DNA of 64,000 nucleotides from Candidatus Methanoperedens nitratireducens (GTDB taxonomy: Archaea > Halobacteriota > Methanosarcinia > Methanosarcinales > Methanoperedenaceae), in contig NZ_JMIY01000002.1 of NCBI RefSeq assembly GCF_000685155.1, forward strand, positions 167,346-231,345. Direction: 5' to 3'. A program made the translations under genes and the position numbers. The notes beneath the pieces are model-generated. The model was not told the DNA's origin. It ran no database searches and saw only the letters and a program-made list of their open reading frames with translations. The number at the start of each line of letters is the position of its first letter. Position 1 is the first letter of the stretch. Shown in pieces: positions 46,782-55,157 of this stretch.

Positions 46782-48592
46782 TTAAAAAATTATTCAAATA
46801 TGATAAATCAAGATTAATAGAAACATTATGGGAATGTGACCCTGATATCTATAATATTCTCGTATCAAGTGATGATCTGCAGGATGCCAGAAACAGTATG
46901 TTTGATCATCTAAATGGTATTGAGAGGCATCTTTTTAACATCTATTCAGATAAGCACTTCAAGGATAAGAACCTGCTTGAGAGGAATAACTCCAAGGAAT
47001 GCATCAGGGTATTGAAAAACCTAATAAGGACAGAGAATGAGAAGATCTCAAATTTTTCAGCGCTGAATACGCTGTACAAGATAGCAAATAAAAAGATCAA
47101 TCCCCACAGATTGAATGAGGGTTTTCTTTTTGAATTTATTTTCCTTTTTAGAGGCATTAACTGCGACTCTGGGATATATACAGAGAAGGACGTACCGCTA
47201 TTCCTTAAGTTAAGCGGGCTTGAGGCTGCATTAGAGCGCACAAAATCCCTTGATCGGTACGCTTCAAACATGGAAGATTTTTTAAAACGATATAAGACAG
47301 GAATGGATAAAGATCTGATCAAAAAAAGAAGACAGAACAGGAAGTTCATTCAGGGTCTTTTTAATGCAGACGACCCGGACTGGCTGGATTACAGGTGGCA
47401 TCTTAAAAATATCATCTCTGATATCGACACCCTGCATGAGATCGTCAAGCTAAGTAATGATGAATTAAGGGGACTCAGGTGTGCAAAAAAGTACAAGATC
47501 CCGTTTCAGATAACTCCGTACTATCTTTCACTTTTTGACAGGAAAAACACCGGGAGGTATGACCATACAATAAGAGCACAGGTTTTACCCAGTGAGAATT
47601 ACTGTTTGAACTATATACAGACCAGAAAAAGCGGCTCAAACATGGATTTCATGGATGAGAAATCTACAAGTCCCATAAAAGGAATAACCAGAAGATACCC
47701 GCAGATCCTCATTCTAAAACCTTTTGATTCCTGCCCCCAGATATGCGTATACTGCCAGAGGAACTGGGAAATTACCGACATAAAGGATGCTGCGTTCTCA
47801 AAAGAGACCATGACGAATGCCATAGAATGGATGCGGGATAACCAGTACATAACAGAGGTCCTCATTACAGGAGGAGATCCACTTACCCTGAGCGATATCT
47901 ACATCGAATGGCTGTTGTCAATGATCTCAGGTATAGAGCATATTGAGCGAATAAGGGTTGGTACGAGGATCATTGTAACACTGCCGCAGCGGATTACAGA
48001 GGATCTTGTGGAAGTACTCAGGAGATATAATGAGTTCGGAGTAAGGGAGCTGTGTATTGTTACACACTTTGAGCATCCTACAGAGATTACGCCTGATTCA
48101 TTAGAGGCCATAAAGAGAATTAAGAAAACCGGGATAAATATATACAACCAGCAGGTTTTTACATATTATAACAGTAAAAAATATGAGTCCTCTCTATTGA
48201 GAAAGTTATTGAAAAAATCGGGCATAGACCCCTATTACATCTTCAATACCAAGGGAAAGGATGAGACCATAGATTACCGTGTGCCCATTGCAAGGATTGA
48301 GCAGGAGAGAAAAGAAGAGGCCAGATTCCTGCCAGGGCTTGTCAGGACTGATGAGCCTGTTTTCAATGTACCCAGGCTTGGTAAATCCCATATCCGTTCA
48401 TGGCAGGAACATGAGGTAATAATGATACTGCAGGACGGAAGAAGGGTGTACCGTTTTTATCCGTGGGAATCCAAATATGCGGTTGTTGAGCCGTACAATT
48501 ACATAGATGTATCGATATATGATTACCTTAAGAGATTAAACGATGATAATGAGAATATTGATGATTATTCATCGATATGGTATTATTTCTGA
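46778..48592 (+). CDS. KamA-family aminomutase with glutamate-type substrate site
   Basis: The 604 residues comprise a unique N-terminal domain of about 190 residues and a lysine 2,3-aminomutase-like core. The core has CPQICVYC (Cys319, 323, 326), the SAM motif ITGGDPLTLSD, and the PLP lysine Lys536 in VPRLGKSH. Where the true lysine enzyme has Asp in YQCD and VID, this one has Lys492 (YIFNTK) and Asn530 (VFNVP). Lys and Asn at these places are the signature reported for clostridial glutamate 2,3-aminomutase. Beta-glutamate is a known methanogen osmolyte. A glutamate-type reaction is therefore likely but unproven. Confidence 0.8.
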   Translation: MIKKLFKYDKSRLIETLWECDPDIYNILVSSDDLQDARNSMFDHLNGIERHLFNIYSDKHFKDKNLLERNNSKECIRVLKNLIRTENEKISNFSALNTLYKIANKKINPHRLNEGFLFEFIFLFRGINCDSGIYTEKDVPLFLKLSGLEAALERTKSLDRYASNMEDFLKRYKTGMDKDLIKKRRQNRKFIQGLFNADDPDWLDYRWHLKNIISDIDTLHEIVKLSNDELRGLRCAKKYKIPFQITPYYLSLFDRKNTGRYDHTIRAQVLPSENYCLNYIQTRKSGSNMDFMDEKSTSPIKGITRRYPQILILKPFDSCPQICVYCQRNWEITDIKDAAFSKETMTNAIEWMRDNQYITEVLITGGDPLTLSDIYIEWLLSMISGIEHIERIRVGTRIIVTLPQRITEDLVEVLRRYNEFGVRELCIVTHFEHPTEITPDSLEAIKRIKKTGINIYNQQVFTYYNSKKYESSLLRKLLKKSGIDPYYIFNTKGKDETIDYRVPIARIEQERKEEARFLPGLVRTDEPVFNVPRLGKSHIRSWQEHEVIMILQDGRRVYRFYPWESKYAVVEPYNYIDVSIYDYLKRLNDDNENIDDYSSIWYYF

Positions 48593-48640
48593 TAGATTTT
48601 ATATACTTAAATAGCAAATAATATAACAGGAAGGTATAAA

Positions 48641-48724
48641 ATGTCAGTATCTGAGATTAAAAAGAACACAGTACCTATAACATACAGGCAGATGTATTTT
48701 GACATAAAGGAGGCTTTTGCATGA
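48641..48724 (+). CDS. 27-residue small gene overlapping the next start
   Basis: An ATG at 48641 with AGGAAGG six bases upstream opens 27 codons (MSVSEIKKNTVPITYRQMYF..., ending KEAFA) that stop at 48722-48724, sharing ATGA with the next gene. It also contains that gene's AAAGGAGG ribosome site. Such placing suggests translation coupling, or a leader peptide. No homology is recognised. Confidence 0.55.
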   Translation: MSVSEIKKNTVPITYRQMYFDIKEAFA

Positions 48725-49908
48725 AGTACCTATATGGAGATTCGACAGAATTTCCGGTGCAGAGGGATTTCCTTGGATTGCTGGATGATTTCATAGATAC
48801 CAGTGTTAAGGCAATAACCCTTGAGAATACTGTTTTCGACATGAAAGAAGATATAAGGGACAAGCGCAGGCTCAAGAATTCTGTTATGGATGAGATGAAT
48901 AACTTTCTCCTGACTGTGGAGAACGCCATTTCAGCAGCTGTGTCCAGCAGCAAAGAGCAGGTAACGATTGTCCAGTATGCAGAGAAGAGCAGAGATTTTC
49001 TGAAAAAATATATAGAAGATGGAAAGAAAAAGATTTCTGATGATATATTCCATGAAATCACGCAGTTTGAAGAAAAAGTGAACAGAACCGACGAGGAAAA
49101 TAGAAAAACACTTGAGGCCTTTTTCATCAAGGACCCTGTCCCCATAATTAATAAAAAATATACTCTAAAGGCGACTAAAGAAGCTTATTCATCAAAAGTA
49201 CAGGTTGATTGTGAGGGTGATATTTCCTGTGTATTCGAAATTGCATCCTCGGAACTGCCGCTCTGGGACGGCCATGTTAAAGCCTATGGTTTTGTAAGAG
49301 GCGTTGAAATCCCTGCAAGGATGAAAAAACCTTTTTTAAAGAAAGAACTTGCGCCCGATATCGTCAGCATAGACAATTATCTTCTCAGCGATCTTGTCCT
49401 TTGTGGAAAAGAGCTTGAAGTTGTTTTCAGAAAAAAACTTGAGACCGCAGCCGAGCGGTTCAGATTGAGAATGGATTTCAGTGAGGATTTCACAGTAGAA
49501 ATTTACCATGCTGAAGAGAATGGCGTTGAAAAGAACATCCAGGCAGTTCCGGGATTGAAAGATGCACTTAACGTTCTCAGGCTGCGTGAGCTGGGAGAGA
49601 AAATCATGGAACAGACAGATAGTCTCTATCCCAAAAAACAACGGTTAGAACACCTCTATCTGGGCGGCAAGGATGTGCTTGAGGAGAACCTTGTCTATGA
49701 GCTTATGCAGCGGGTTGCAGAGATCTTCGCCCCTACCTTGGAAGAGATAAAAAAACACAGCCCATCTAAAGAAGAGTTTTCTCTTAAATCAGAAGATGAG
49801 AGCGGGAAAAGACGAGAGATCTATCTCAAAAAATCACAGATTAAAGAAAAGATCGGTGTGATAAAAGAAAAGGGCGGCAGATTGCTACAGATTCTGGATA
49901 TGCTGTAG
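48721..49908 (+). CDS. Conserved protein of unknown function (YLYGDSTEFP family)
   Basis: The 395-residue protein starts MKYLYGDSTEFPVQRDFLGLLDDFID, a motif I associate with uncharacterised bacterial proteins that read YLYGDST-x-FP. A coiled-coil stretch (about residues 30-135) is followed by a beta-rich part (VQVDCEGDISCVFEIASSELPLWDGH) and a C-terminal helical end. No catalytic motif is apparent. AAAGGAGG lies seven bases before the ATG, inside the tiny upstream gene. It follows the aminomutase gene by about 130 bases with its own probable promoter (ATATACTTAAATAG near 48601), so it may not belong to the osmolyte operon. Confidence 0.65.
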   Translation: MKYLYGDSTEFPVQRDFLGLLDDFIDTSVKAITLENTVFDMKEDIRDKRRLKNSVMDEMNNFLLTVENAISAAVSSSKEQVTIVQYAEKSRDFLKKYIEDGKKKISDDIFHEITQFEEKVNRTDEENRKTLEAFFIKDPVPIINKKYTLKATKEAYSSKVQVDCEGDISCVFEIASSELPLWDGHVKAYGFVRGVEIPARMKKPFLKKELAPDIVSIDNYLLSDLVLCGKELEVVFRKKLETAAERFRLRMDFSEDFTVEIYHAEENGVEKNIQAVPGLKDALNVLRLRELGEKIMEQTDSLYPKKQRLEHLYLGGKDVLEENLVYELMQRVAEIFAPTLEEIKKHSPSKEEFSLKSEDESGKRREIYLKKSQIKEKIGVIKEKGGRLLQILDML

Positions 49909-50145
49909 GAATCTATTTCATCTCCCCCTGTTGCGTGGTTCCTCAAGCTCCCTCTGTGCCCTGCGAAGCTTCTTACTCTGCATCACCAAAATACCCTTAT
50001 AGAATGAGATATAGAATATTAACCGGGTATTGTGATTACCCGGGGGATTAGATCAGAGGGGATGGATTTGACCGAAGGGCAGCTTTAGGTTAGCTGAACC
50101 TTAAAATCTGTATAGGAACAAAACTAGAATGGGGAGTGATATTAA
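49909..50145. promoter_or_regulatory. Leader of the KGG gene with two hairpins
   Basis: CCGGGTA and TACCCGG (50023-50043) form a 7-bp perfect hairpin, and TTTAGGTT pairs with AACCTTAAA around 50083-50106. GGGGAGTGAT lies before the KGG start. The two hairpins fall between the probable promoter and the start, so they may structure the 5' leader. No gene was seen. Confidence 0.45.
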
Positions 50146-50691
50146 ATGGCAAAAAGAGAAAAGAAAAGAGAAGCAGAGACTGGCAGGAAAGGTGAAGAAG
50201 AGGGCATACTCGATAAATTAAAGAAGTTTGTTACGCCTGAGACAGAAGAGAGGCCTGGGGCAGAAAAGAGGGTAGAGATGAAAGTCAGGCCTGAGAAAGA
50301 AGAGAGGCCTAAGATGGAGGAGATGGCTGGTGAAGAAAAGAAGCCTTATACCTATGAGTTCTACCATGAGATAGGGAAGAAGGGAGGAGAAGAGAGAAAA
50401 AAAGAATTAGGCCCTGAAGGCTACAAGGAACTTGGACATAAAGGCGGAGAAGCTACCAAAGAAACTCATGGTCATGAGTTCTATCAGGAGATAGGGAAAA
50501 AGGGAGGAGAAGAGAGAAAAAAGGAATTAGGCCCTGAAGGCTACAAGGAACTTGGACATAAGGGCGGAGAAGCTACCAAGGAAACTCATGGTCATGAGTT
50601 CTATCAGGAGATCGGAAAAGCGGGTGGCGAAAAAACCAAGAAAAAACATGGCAGCGAGTCCCTTGAGGAGCATAGAAAAGAACATAAATGA
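50146..50691 (+). CDS. KGG-repeat stress protein
   Basis: The 181 residues end in repeats of a hydrophilic unit, EFYHEIGKKGGEERKKELG and GYKELGHKGGEATKETHG, occurring three to four times, typical of the KGG domain (PF10685) found in GsiB-type general-stress proteins. The first 65 residues are lysine- and glutamate-rich with no repeats. Such glycine-rich, highly charged proteins are thought to behave as desiccation or osmotic protectants. A shorter paralogue is at 57713. The neighbourhood with osmolyte genes fits a stress role (inference). Confidence 0.85.
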   Translation: MAKREKKREAETGRKGEEEGILDKLKKFVTPETEERPGAEKRVEMKVRPEKEERPKMEEMAGEEKKPYTYEFYHEIGKKGGEERKKELGPEGYKELGHKGGEATKETHGHEFYQEIGKKGGEERKKELGPEGYKELGHKGGEATKETHGHEFYQEIGKAGGEKTKKKHGSESLEEHRKEHK

Positions 50692-50821
50692 GGATTGACC
50701 GGATCCCTTTATCCAGACCGAATATGCTCGGTCTTCCTCAAGATCTTCTTTAAGATGCCCTTCACTCTTTTTTTCTTGCGTATTAACCAACCTTTCCAGT
50801 TAGCCTGTAGAACTCTAGAGT

Positions 50822-51373
50822 TTAATAATTTTTTGAATCCACGATCTCACCGGCTGTTGTGAAAAGTGTTCCACCAAGATGCATTATCGGCTTTATCCTG
50901 GATATATCAAGCACTCCGTCTCTAATTGCTTCAACATTACATACTGTTGCCACAACCTTTCCGATAAATAGGGTATGGTCGCCTGCTTCCTTCATATCAA
51001 TAACCTTACATTCCAGATGAGCGGCACACTGCTCCACACCTGGTGTTTTTAGTGCTATTGAGCTAACCGGCGTTAAACCCGTCTCTTTAAACTTATCCAC
51101 ATCTCTTCCAGATATCGAGCCTGCAAGTTGCACTTCTTTTAGAATATCAATAGTCGGAAGGTTCAGGACAAACTCTTTGCTGTGGATTATGCATCCATGC
51201 GTATACCGTGTACTGCCAACCGCAATAGAGACAAGGGGCGGATCTGCAGATACGCTTGTTATCCAGGCAAGGGTAGCAACATTGGGCCTTCCGTTCTTAT
51301 CGATTGATGATACAAGCCCCACAAGCTGGGGCGCAAATAACCTGTTAGGTTTGATATTAGCCTCCATTTTCAT
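50822..51373 (-). CDS. Flavin reductase-like FMN-binding protein
   Basis: This 183-residue split-barrel FMN protein is of the flavoredoxin/flavin reductase type: NRLFAPQLVGLVSSIDKNGRPNVATLAWITSVSADPPLVSIAVG, then VLNLPTIDILKEVQLAGSISGRDVDKF. The ATG at 51373 overlaps the cutA stop codon. In methanogen relatives such proteins transfer electrons from F420 or ferredoxin, but the donor is not evident. It is co-transcribed with cutA. Confidence 0.88.
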   Translation of the reverse strand: MKMEANIKPNRLFAPQLVGLVSSIDKNGRPNVATLAWITSVSADPPLVSIAVGSTRYTHGCIIHSKEFVLNLPTIDILKEVQLAGSISGRDVDKFKETGLTPVSSIALKTPGVEQCAAHLECKVIDMKEAGDHTLFIGKVVATVCNVEAIRDGVLDISRIKPIMHLGGTLFTTAGEIVDSKNY

Positions 51374-51687
51374 TCGACCGACTCCTCTATCCACTTAAGG
51401 TAGTCGGCTGAACCTTCACCTAACTTAAACGATATCACGCATGGAACCTCATAGCTGTGAAGCTGTTTTACCCTTTTCTCGATTTCTTTTATCCTATCGG
51501 TCTTTGTCTTGACTAAGATCCCGAACTCATTTGATTCATCGATATTATCCTTCCACCTGAAGATCGAGGTGATGGGAAAAATATTCACACAGGCTGCAAG
51601 GCGCTCCTCTATAAGTTTTCTTCCAATGTTCCTGGCTTCTTCCATGTCGCCAGCGGTTATATATATGATTGAGAACATATGCACCAA
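51370..51687 (-). CDS. cutA: CutA divalent-cation tolerance protein
   Basis: The 105 residues match CutA1: SIIYITAGDMEEARNIGRKLIEERLAACVNIFPITSIFRWKDNIDESNEFGILVKTK and LHSYEVPCVISF. The protein forms stable trimers similar to PII signalling proteins; its role in metal tolerance is only partly understood. It is first in a two-gene unit with the flavin reductase-like gene and divergent from the M50 protease. Confidence 0.95.
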   Translation of the reverse strand: MVHMFSIIYITAGDMEEARNIGRKLIEERLAACVNIFPITSIFRWKDNIDESNEFGILVKTKTDRIKEIEKRVKQLHSYEVPCVISFKLGEGSADYLKWIEESVE

Positions 51688-51737
51688 AACTTAATATGCG
51701 CTATATGTTTAAATAAAATGCTAAGGGAGACTATCTA

Positions 51738-53408
51738 TTGAGCTATTTCACTATTTTATCTGTATTTTTACTCTACTGGTTACTTGTCATATATCTTGAT
51801 AAGCGCGGGACACTTAGCAAATACAATATTACAGCTTATGGACCGATCCTGATGATCCGAACCCAGAGAGGGCAGAGGTTTCTTGATAAACTCTCAATCC
51901 ATAAGAAATTCTGGAGAATATTTGCAAATATCGGCCTTCCTGCAATGCTTACCGGTATGCTTGTAATGTTCATTCTAATATTGTTCATCGATTACTCTAT
52001 AATTACGTCCTTCCAGACAGAAACAGTTCCTCACCCTGGCAAGTTCAACGAGCCGCGTAATATTTTCCTTATACCGGGTATTAATGAGTACATACCTTTT
52101 GCGTGGGGAATTATTGCATTGGTTGTAACCCTGATGGTGCATGAGTTCTCACATGCCATCCTCTGCAAAGTAGAAGGAATAAGAGTAAAATCCATGGGAA
52201 TATTGCTGGCACTGATCCCAATCGGGGGCTTTGCAGAACCTGATGAGGAGCAGCTTCTTGGAAAAAAAGAGGATACGGGTGAAAAGGATGTAGAGCCCAA
52301 AGCCACACGCAACCAGCGCATCAGGATACTTACATCAGGAGTTATGGCCAATTTTGTCACGGCATTGATTGCATTTATACTGTTCTTTTCACTTCTCGGA
52401 TCTATTTCTCCCGTCGGTGATGTCATGGTAACAGGTGTAACCCCGGGATCTCAGGCAGACCTGGCTGGAGTAAAGCAGAACATGATCCTTACAAAGATAA
52501 ATGATAAACAGATAGATAACGCCCATGATGCCTTTACCTATACCAGTTCACTACAACCCGGAAGTAATGTTACATTAAATTTGATCGATAAGAGTGAAGA
52601 AAAAGAGATCAGCTTCACTATAACAGCAGATACCAGGATTACTGAGGGTGTCAGGGTATCGGATGTAGTTCCAGCTTCACCCGCCGAGGCGGCCGGCATA
52701 AAGCCAGGTATGGTTCTTGTTCGGGTTGATAGCACTGAGATCAGAGGACTTGAGGATTTTGTCAGATTCATGGAATCCACCGAACCAGGACAGAAAATAG
52801 ACGTCTATATGTTGAGTAACAGCTCTGAGAGTGCATCCACCGAGGTCTTCGAGAATATTGAGTTAAGCGCATATCCTTATGACAGGAATGCTAAAAAAGG
52901 ATTCCTGGGGATTTCTTATGGAGGAGGGGCTGAAATTGGTCCTCTGGGTATAGGCATAGGTGAATTTGGGGCAAACGAATTTCTGGGTATGCTAAAGGGT
53001 ATCCCATCATCATTAACCGGGTTTAGAGGCTGGATACTGCTGTTCAGCCTGCCTATTATTGGTCTTGCTGGAGAAGGTTTTCCCGGGTTCAGCGGTTTAA
53101 TCGTTCATTTCTATGAGCCCGTCGGCTGGGCTGCCCTGCTTGGAGATGGAACATTCTGGATATTAAACATCCTTATGTGGATAGGCTGGATGAATTTCTA
53201 TGTCGGGCTTTTTAATTGCCTTCCTGCTGTTCCTCTTGATGGCGGACATGTGTTCCGCGATGTTATGACTTCATCACTGTCAAGGATTATAGGAAATGGT
53301 GAAAAAGTTGAGAGGCTGTCCAATGCAATTGTGATTCTATTTGCATTAACTATCCTCATGTCGTTTATATTCGTGATTATTGCACCGTATGCAGCCCATG
53401 GGTTTTAA
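51738..53408 (+). CDS. M50 site-2 protease family metallopeptidase with PDZ domains
   Basis: This is a 556-residue polytopic membrane protease. The zinc motif is MVHEFSHAILCK within a membrane helix, and the second ligand is in VPLDGGHVFRD near the C-terminus. Two PDZ-like domains lie between them (TGVTPGSQADLAGVKQNMIL; SDVVPASPAEAAGIKPGMVL). Such proteases cut membrane-anchored regulators in regulated intramembrane proteolysis. The start is a TTG at 51738 with AAGGGAGA before it. Targets cannot be inferred. Confidence 0.93.
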   Translation: MSYFTILSVFLLYWLLVIYLDKRGTLSKYNITAYGPILMIRTQRGQRFLDKLSIHKKFWRIFANIGLPAMLTGMLVMFILILFIDYSIITSFQTETVPHPGKFNEPRNIFLIPGINEYIPFAWGIIALVVTLMVHEFSHAILCKVEGIRVKSMGILLALIPIGGFAEPDEEQLLGKKEDTGEKDVEPKATRNQRIRILTSGVMANFVTALIAFILFFSLLGSISPVGDVMVTGVTPGSQADLAGVKQNMILTKINDKQIDNAHDAFTYTSSLQPGSNVTLNLIDKSEEKEISFTITADTRITEGVRVSDVVPASPAEAAGIKPGMVLVRVDSTEIRGLEDFVRFMESTEPGQKIDVYMLSNSSESASTEVFENIELSAYPYDRNAKKGFLGISYGGGAEIGPLGIGIGEFGANEFLGMLKGIPSSLTGFRGWILLFSLPIIGLAGEGFPGFSGLIVHFYEPVGWAALLGDGTFWILNILMWIGWMNFYVGLFNCLPAVPLDGGHVFRDVMTSSLSRIIGNGEKVERLSNAIVILFALTILMSFIFVIIAPYAAHGF

Positions 53409-54296
53409 TCAGGTTACCTTTATTTTTTCAGCAAATCCCATGAATAAAAGACTGACCTCGTACAATACAACAAACGGTAGCGCTACCATAACCTGGCTGA
53501 ACATGGTTGGATCTGGGGTAATGAATGCTGCAATTATCAACAGGATGACATAGGCATGCTTCCTGTAGTGAGCAAGGGTCTGCCGTGAGGTGACACCAAG
53601 GCGAACCAGAAGCGCCATGACAAGAGGTAATTCAAAGGATAGTCCTAATATTATACTCATCATAACGATAAAATAGATGAACTCGTAAATCGAGAAATTC
53701 GCGATTACACCGGTGTTAATGGCATCCTGATATACAAAACGCAGAAAAAGCGGAAGCATATAAAAATATGAATAACCTGCTCCGATTAGAAAAAGTACGA
53801 TGAAAGCCAATATGATCGAGATCATCAAGAGCTTATTCACATGAATGACATTTCTGAATCTTCCCTTTATTCCTCTGTATGCATAGTACAGTATAAGAGG
53901 AGAAGCGATAAGTATCCCGAATATAAGAGACATCTTGAACTTAAGCATCACGACCTCAAGAGGAGCCAGATATACCAGTTCGGAGGTGTTTAAACTTTGA
54001 GATATAGTTAATATCTCACCAGATATGTTTGTCAAGTTCTGTGCAATAGCAGAATTATTGATTGCCAGTTCCTTTGATATCAGATCAAGACTATTGGATA
54101 TATCAACTAACTGTCCAGACGGACCAGATTCATCATATTGTTGCAAACCATAAAATAAATCATGTTTTATTTTATTTATTACTTGATTCATGAGATATGA
54201 AAAAGAGAATACTGCCCCGGCACCAAAGACCGCAGCAATGTAGATCAGTTTTCTTCTCAATTCAGCAAGTATCAGTGTAAATTCTTCTAATGGCAT
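53409..54296 (-). CDS. tatC: Sec-independent translocase TatC
   Basis: This 295-residue protein of six membrane helices is the receptor core of twin-arginine translocation of folded proteins. The family end FITPDPTMFSQVMVALPFVVLYE is clear, as is LAELRRKLIYIAAVF at the N-terminus. The first outer loop is enlarged by about 70 residues, helical and polar (SGQLVDISNSLDLISKELAINN...), an insertion not seen in short TatC. tatA is not adjacent. It follows nadX by seven bases on the same strand and is convergent with the M50 protease gene. Confidence 0.92.
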   Translation of the reverse strand: MPLEEFTLILAELRRKLIYIAAVFGAGAVFSFSYLMNQVINKIKHDLFYGLQQYDESGPSGQLVDISNSLDLISKELAINNSAIAQNLTNISGEILTISQSLNTSELVYLAPLEVVMLKFKMSLIFGILIASPLILYYAYRGIKGRFRNVIHVNKLLMISIILAFIVLFLIGAGYSYFYMLPLFLRFVYQDAINTGVIANFSIYEFIYFIVMMSIILGLSFELPLVMALLVRLGVTSRQTLAHYRKHAYVILLIIAAFITPDPTMFSQVMVALPFVVLYEVSLLFMGFAEKIKVT

Positions 54297-54303
54297 CTTA
54301 ATC

Positions 54304-55128
54304 TTATGTCCCTATCTGGAGCGGCTCTGCTATCTTCTTCAATGTTGCTATTGCTGACAGCGCAGCAAGAAAACTCGTCCTGGGATTATCCGGCGATGGA
54401 ACATTCTCAACACGGCAGGTGAATCTTCCAAAGTCCCCCTCAACTGATATCTCATGTATGTTACTGGTCGCCTGCGGATCTACGAAGACTCTCACCTGTG
54501 TATTTTTTGTACCTGTGCCTGCAATGCCCAATGAGACTGCAACATTGATGTTTGCTGGAAATGCCGCAATTGCATCGTCTGCGCTTCCTTCGAATAGCAG
54601 TGTCTTTTCATGAAAAGACTCAAGATCGATATTGTTCTTTACTATATATGGTGCTCCTTTCAGTCCTTCTGGATTTTTTGTAGTTGTAATCATTACTCTA
54701 TCTATATGAGCAATCGATGCAGATTTTAAGCCGTCAATACCAGCAATGGCTCCTGATGGTATATATATCTTACAACGATTGGCCGCAGCCGCACTAATAA
54801 ACCTCTCCAGTAATCCCGAATCTGCAAAAGCTCCAGCGCTTAATACCATAAGATCTTTTCCGCTCTCAAGTACAGAAAGTCCATATTCACGAACGGCCGC
54901 TGTAGATGCGCATTCAATGACCAGATCTGCCCTGAAGATCAATTCACCAGGAGACAGTATTTCGGGTCTGTTATTGAGCGATCCAAGCAGTCTCTCGCAG
55001 CGCTCTGCGCTCCTGTCGTAAACGGCCACAAGCTGCGCATCTACAAGCTTATTATCGATCGCACTGCAGATCCGGGCACCTATGGCACCGCAGCCGATTA
55101 ATCCGATCTTCATCATATTTTGCTTCAT
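54304..55128 (-). CDS. nadX: L-aspartate dehydrogenase
   Basis: NadX converts aspartate to iminoaspartate for NAD synthesis. The 274 residues show the nucleotide-binding loop KIGLIGCGAIGARI, VYDRSAERCERL, IYIPSGAIAGIDG and FPANINVAVSLGIAG. It replaces the oxygen-dependent NadB, as usual in archaea. The first or fifth/sixth methionine could start it. nadC lies divergently 29 bases away, so quinolinate phosphoribosylation is beside its precursor route; nadA is not in the window. Confidence 0.95.
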   Translation of the reverse strand: MKQNMMKIGLIGCGAIGARICSAIDNKLVDAQLVAVYDRSAERCERLLGSLNNRPEILSPGELIFRADLVIECASTAAVREYGLSVLESGKDLMVLSAGAFADSGLLERFISAAAANRCKIYIPSGAIAGIDGLKSASIAHIDRVMITTTKNPEGLKGAPYIVKNNIDLESFHEKTLLFEGSADDAIAAFPANINVAVSLGIAGTGTKNTQVRVFVDPQATSNIHEISVEGDFGRFTCRVENVPSPDNPRTSFLAALSAIATLKKIAEPLQIGT

Positions 55129-55157
55129 AATACGTTTTTCAGTAGCATATAAGTAAC

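Noticed and set aside
48721-49908. Assigning the YLYGDSTEFP protein to the osmolyte operon
   Set aside because: A 130-base gap with its own promoter-like sequence and no functional link separate it from the aminomutase gene.
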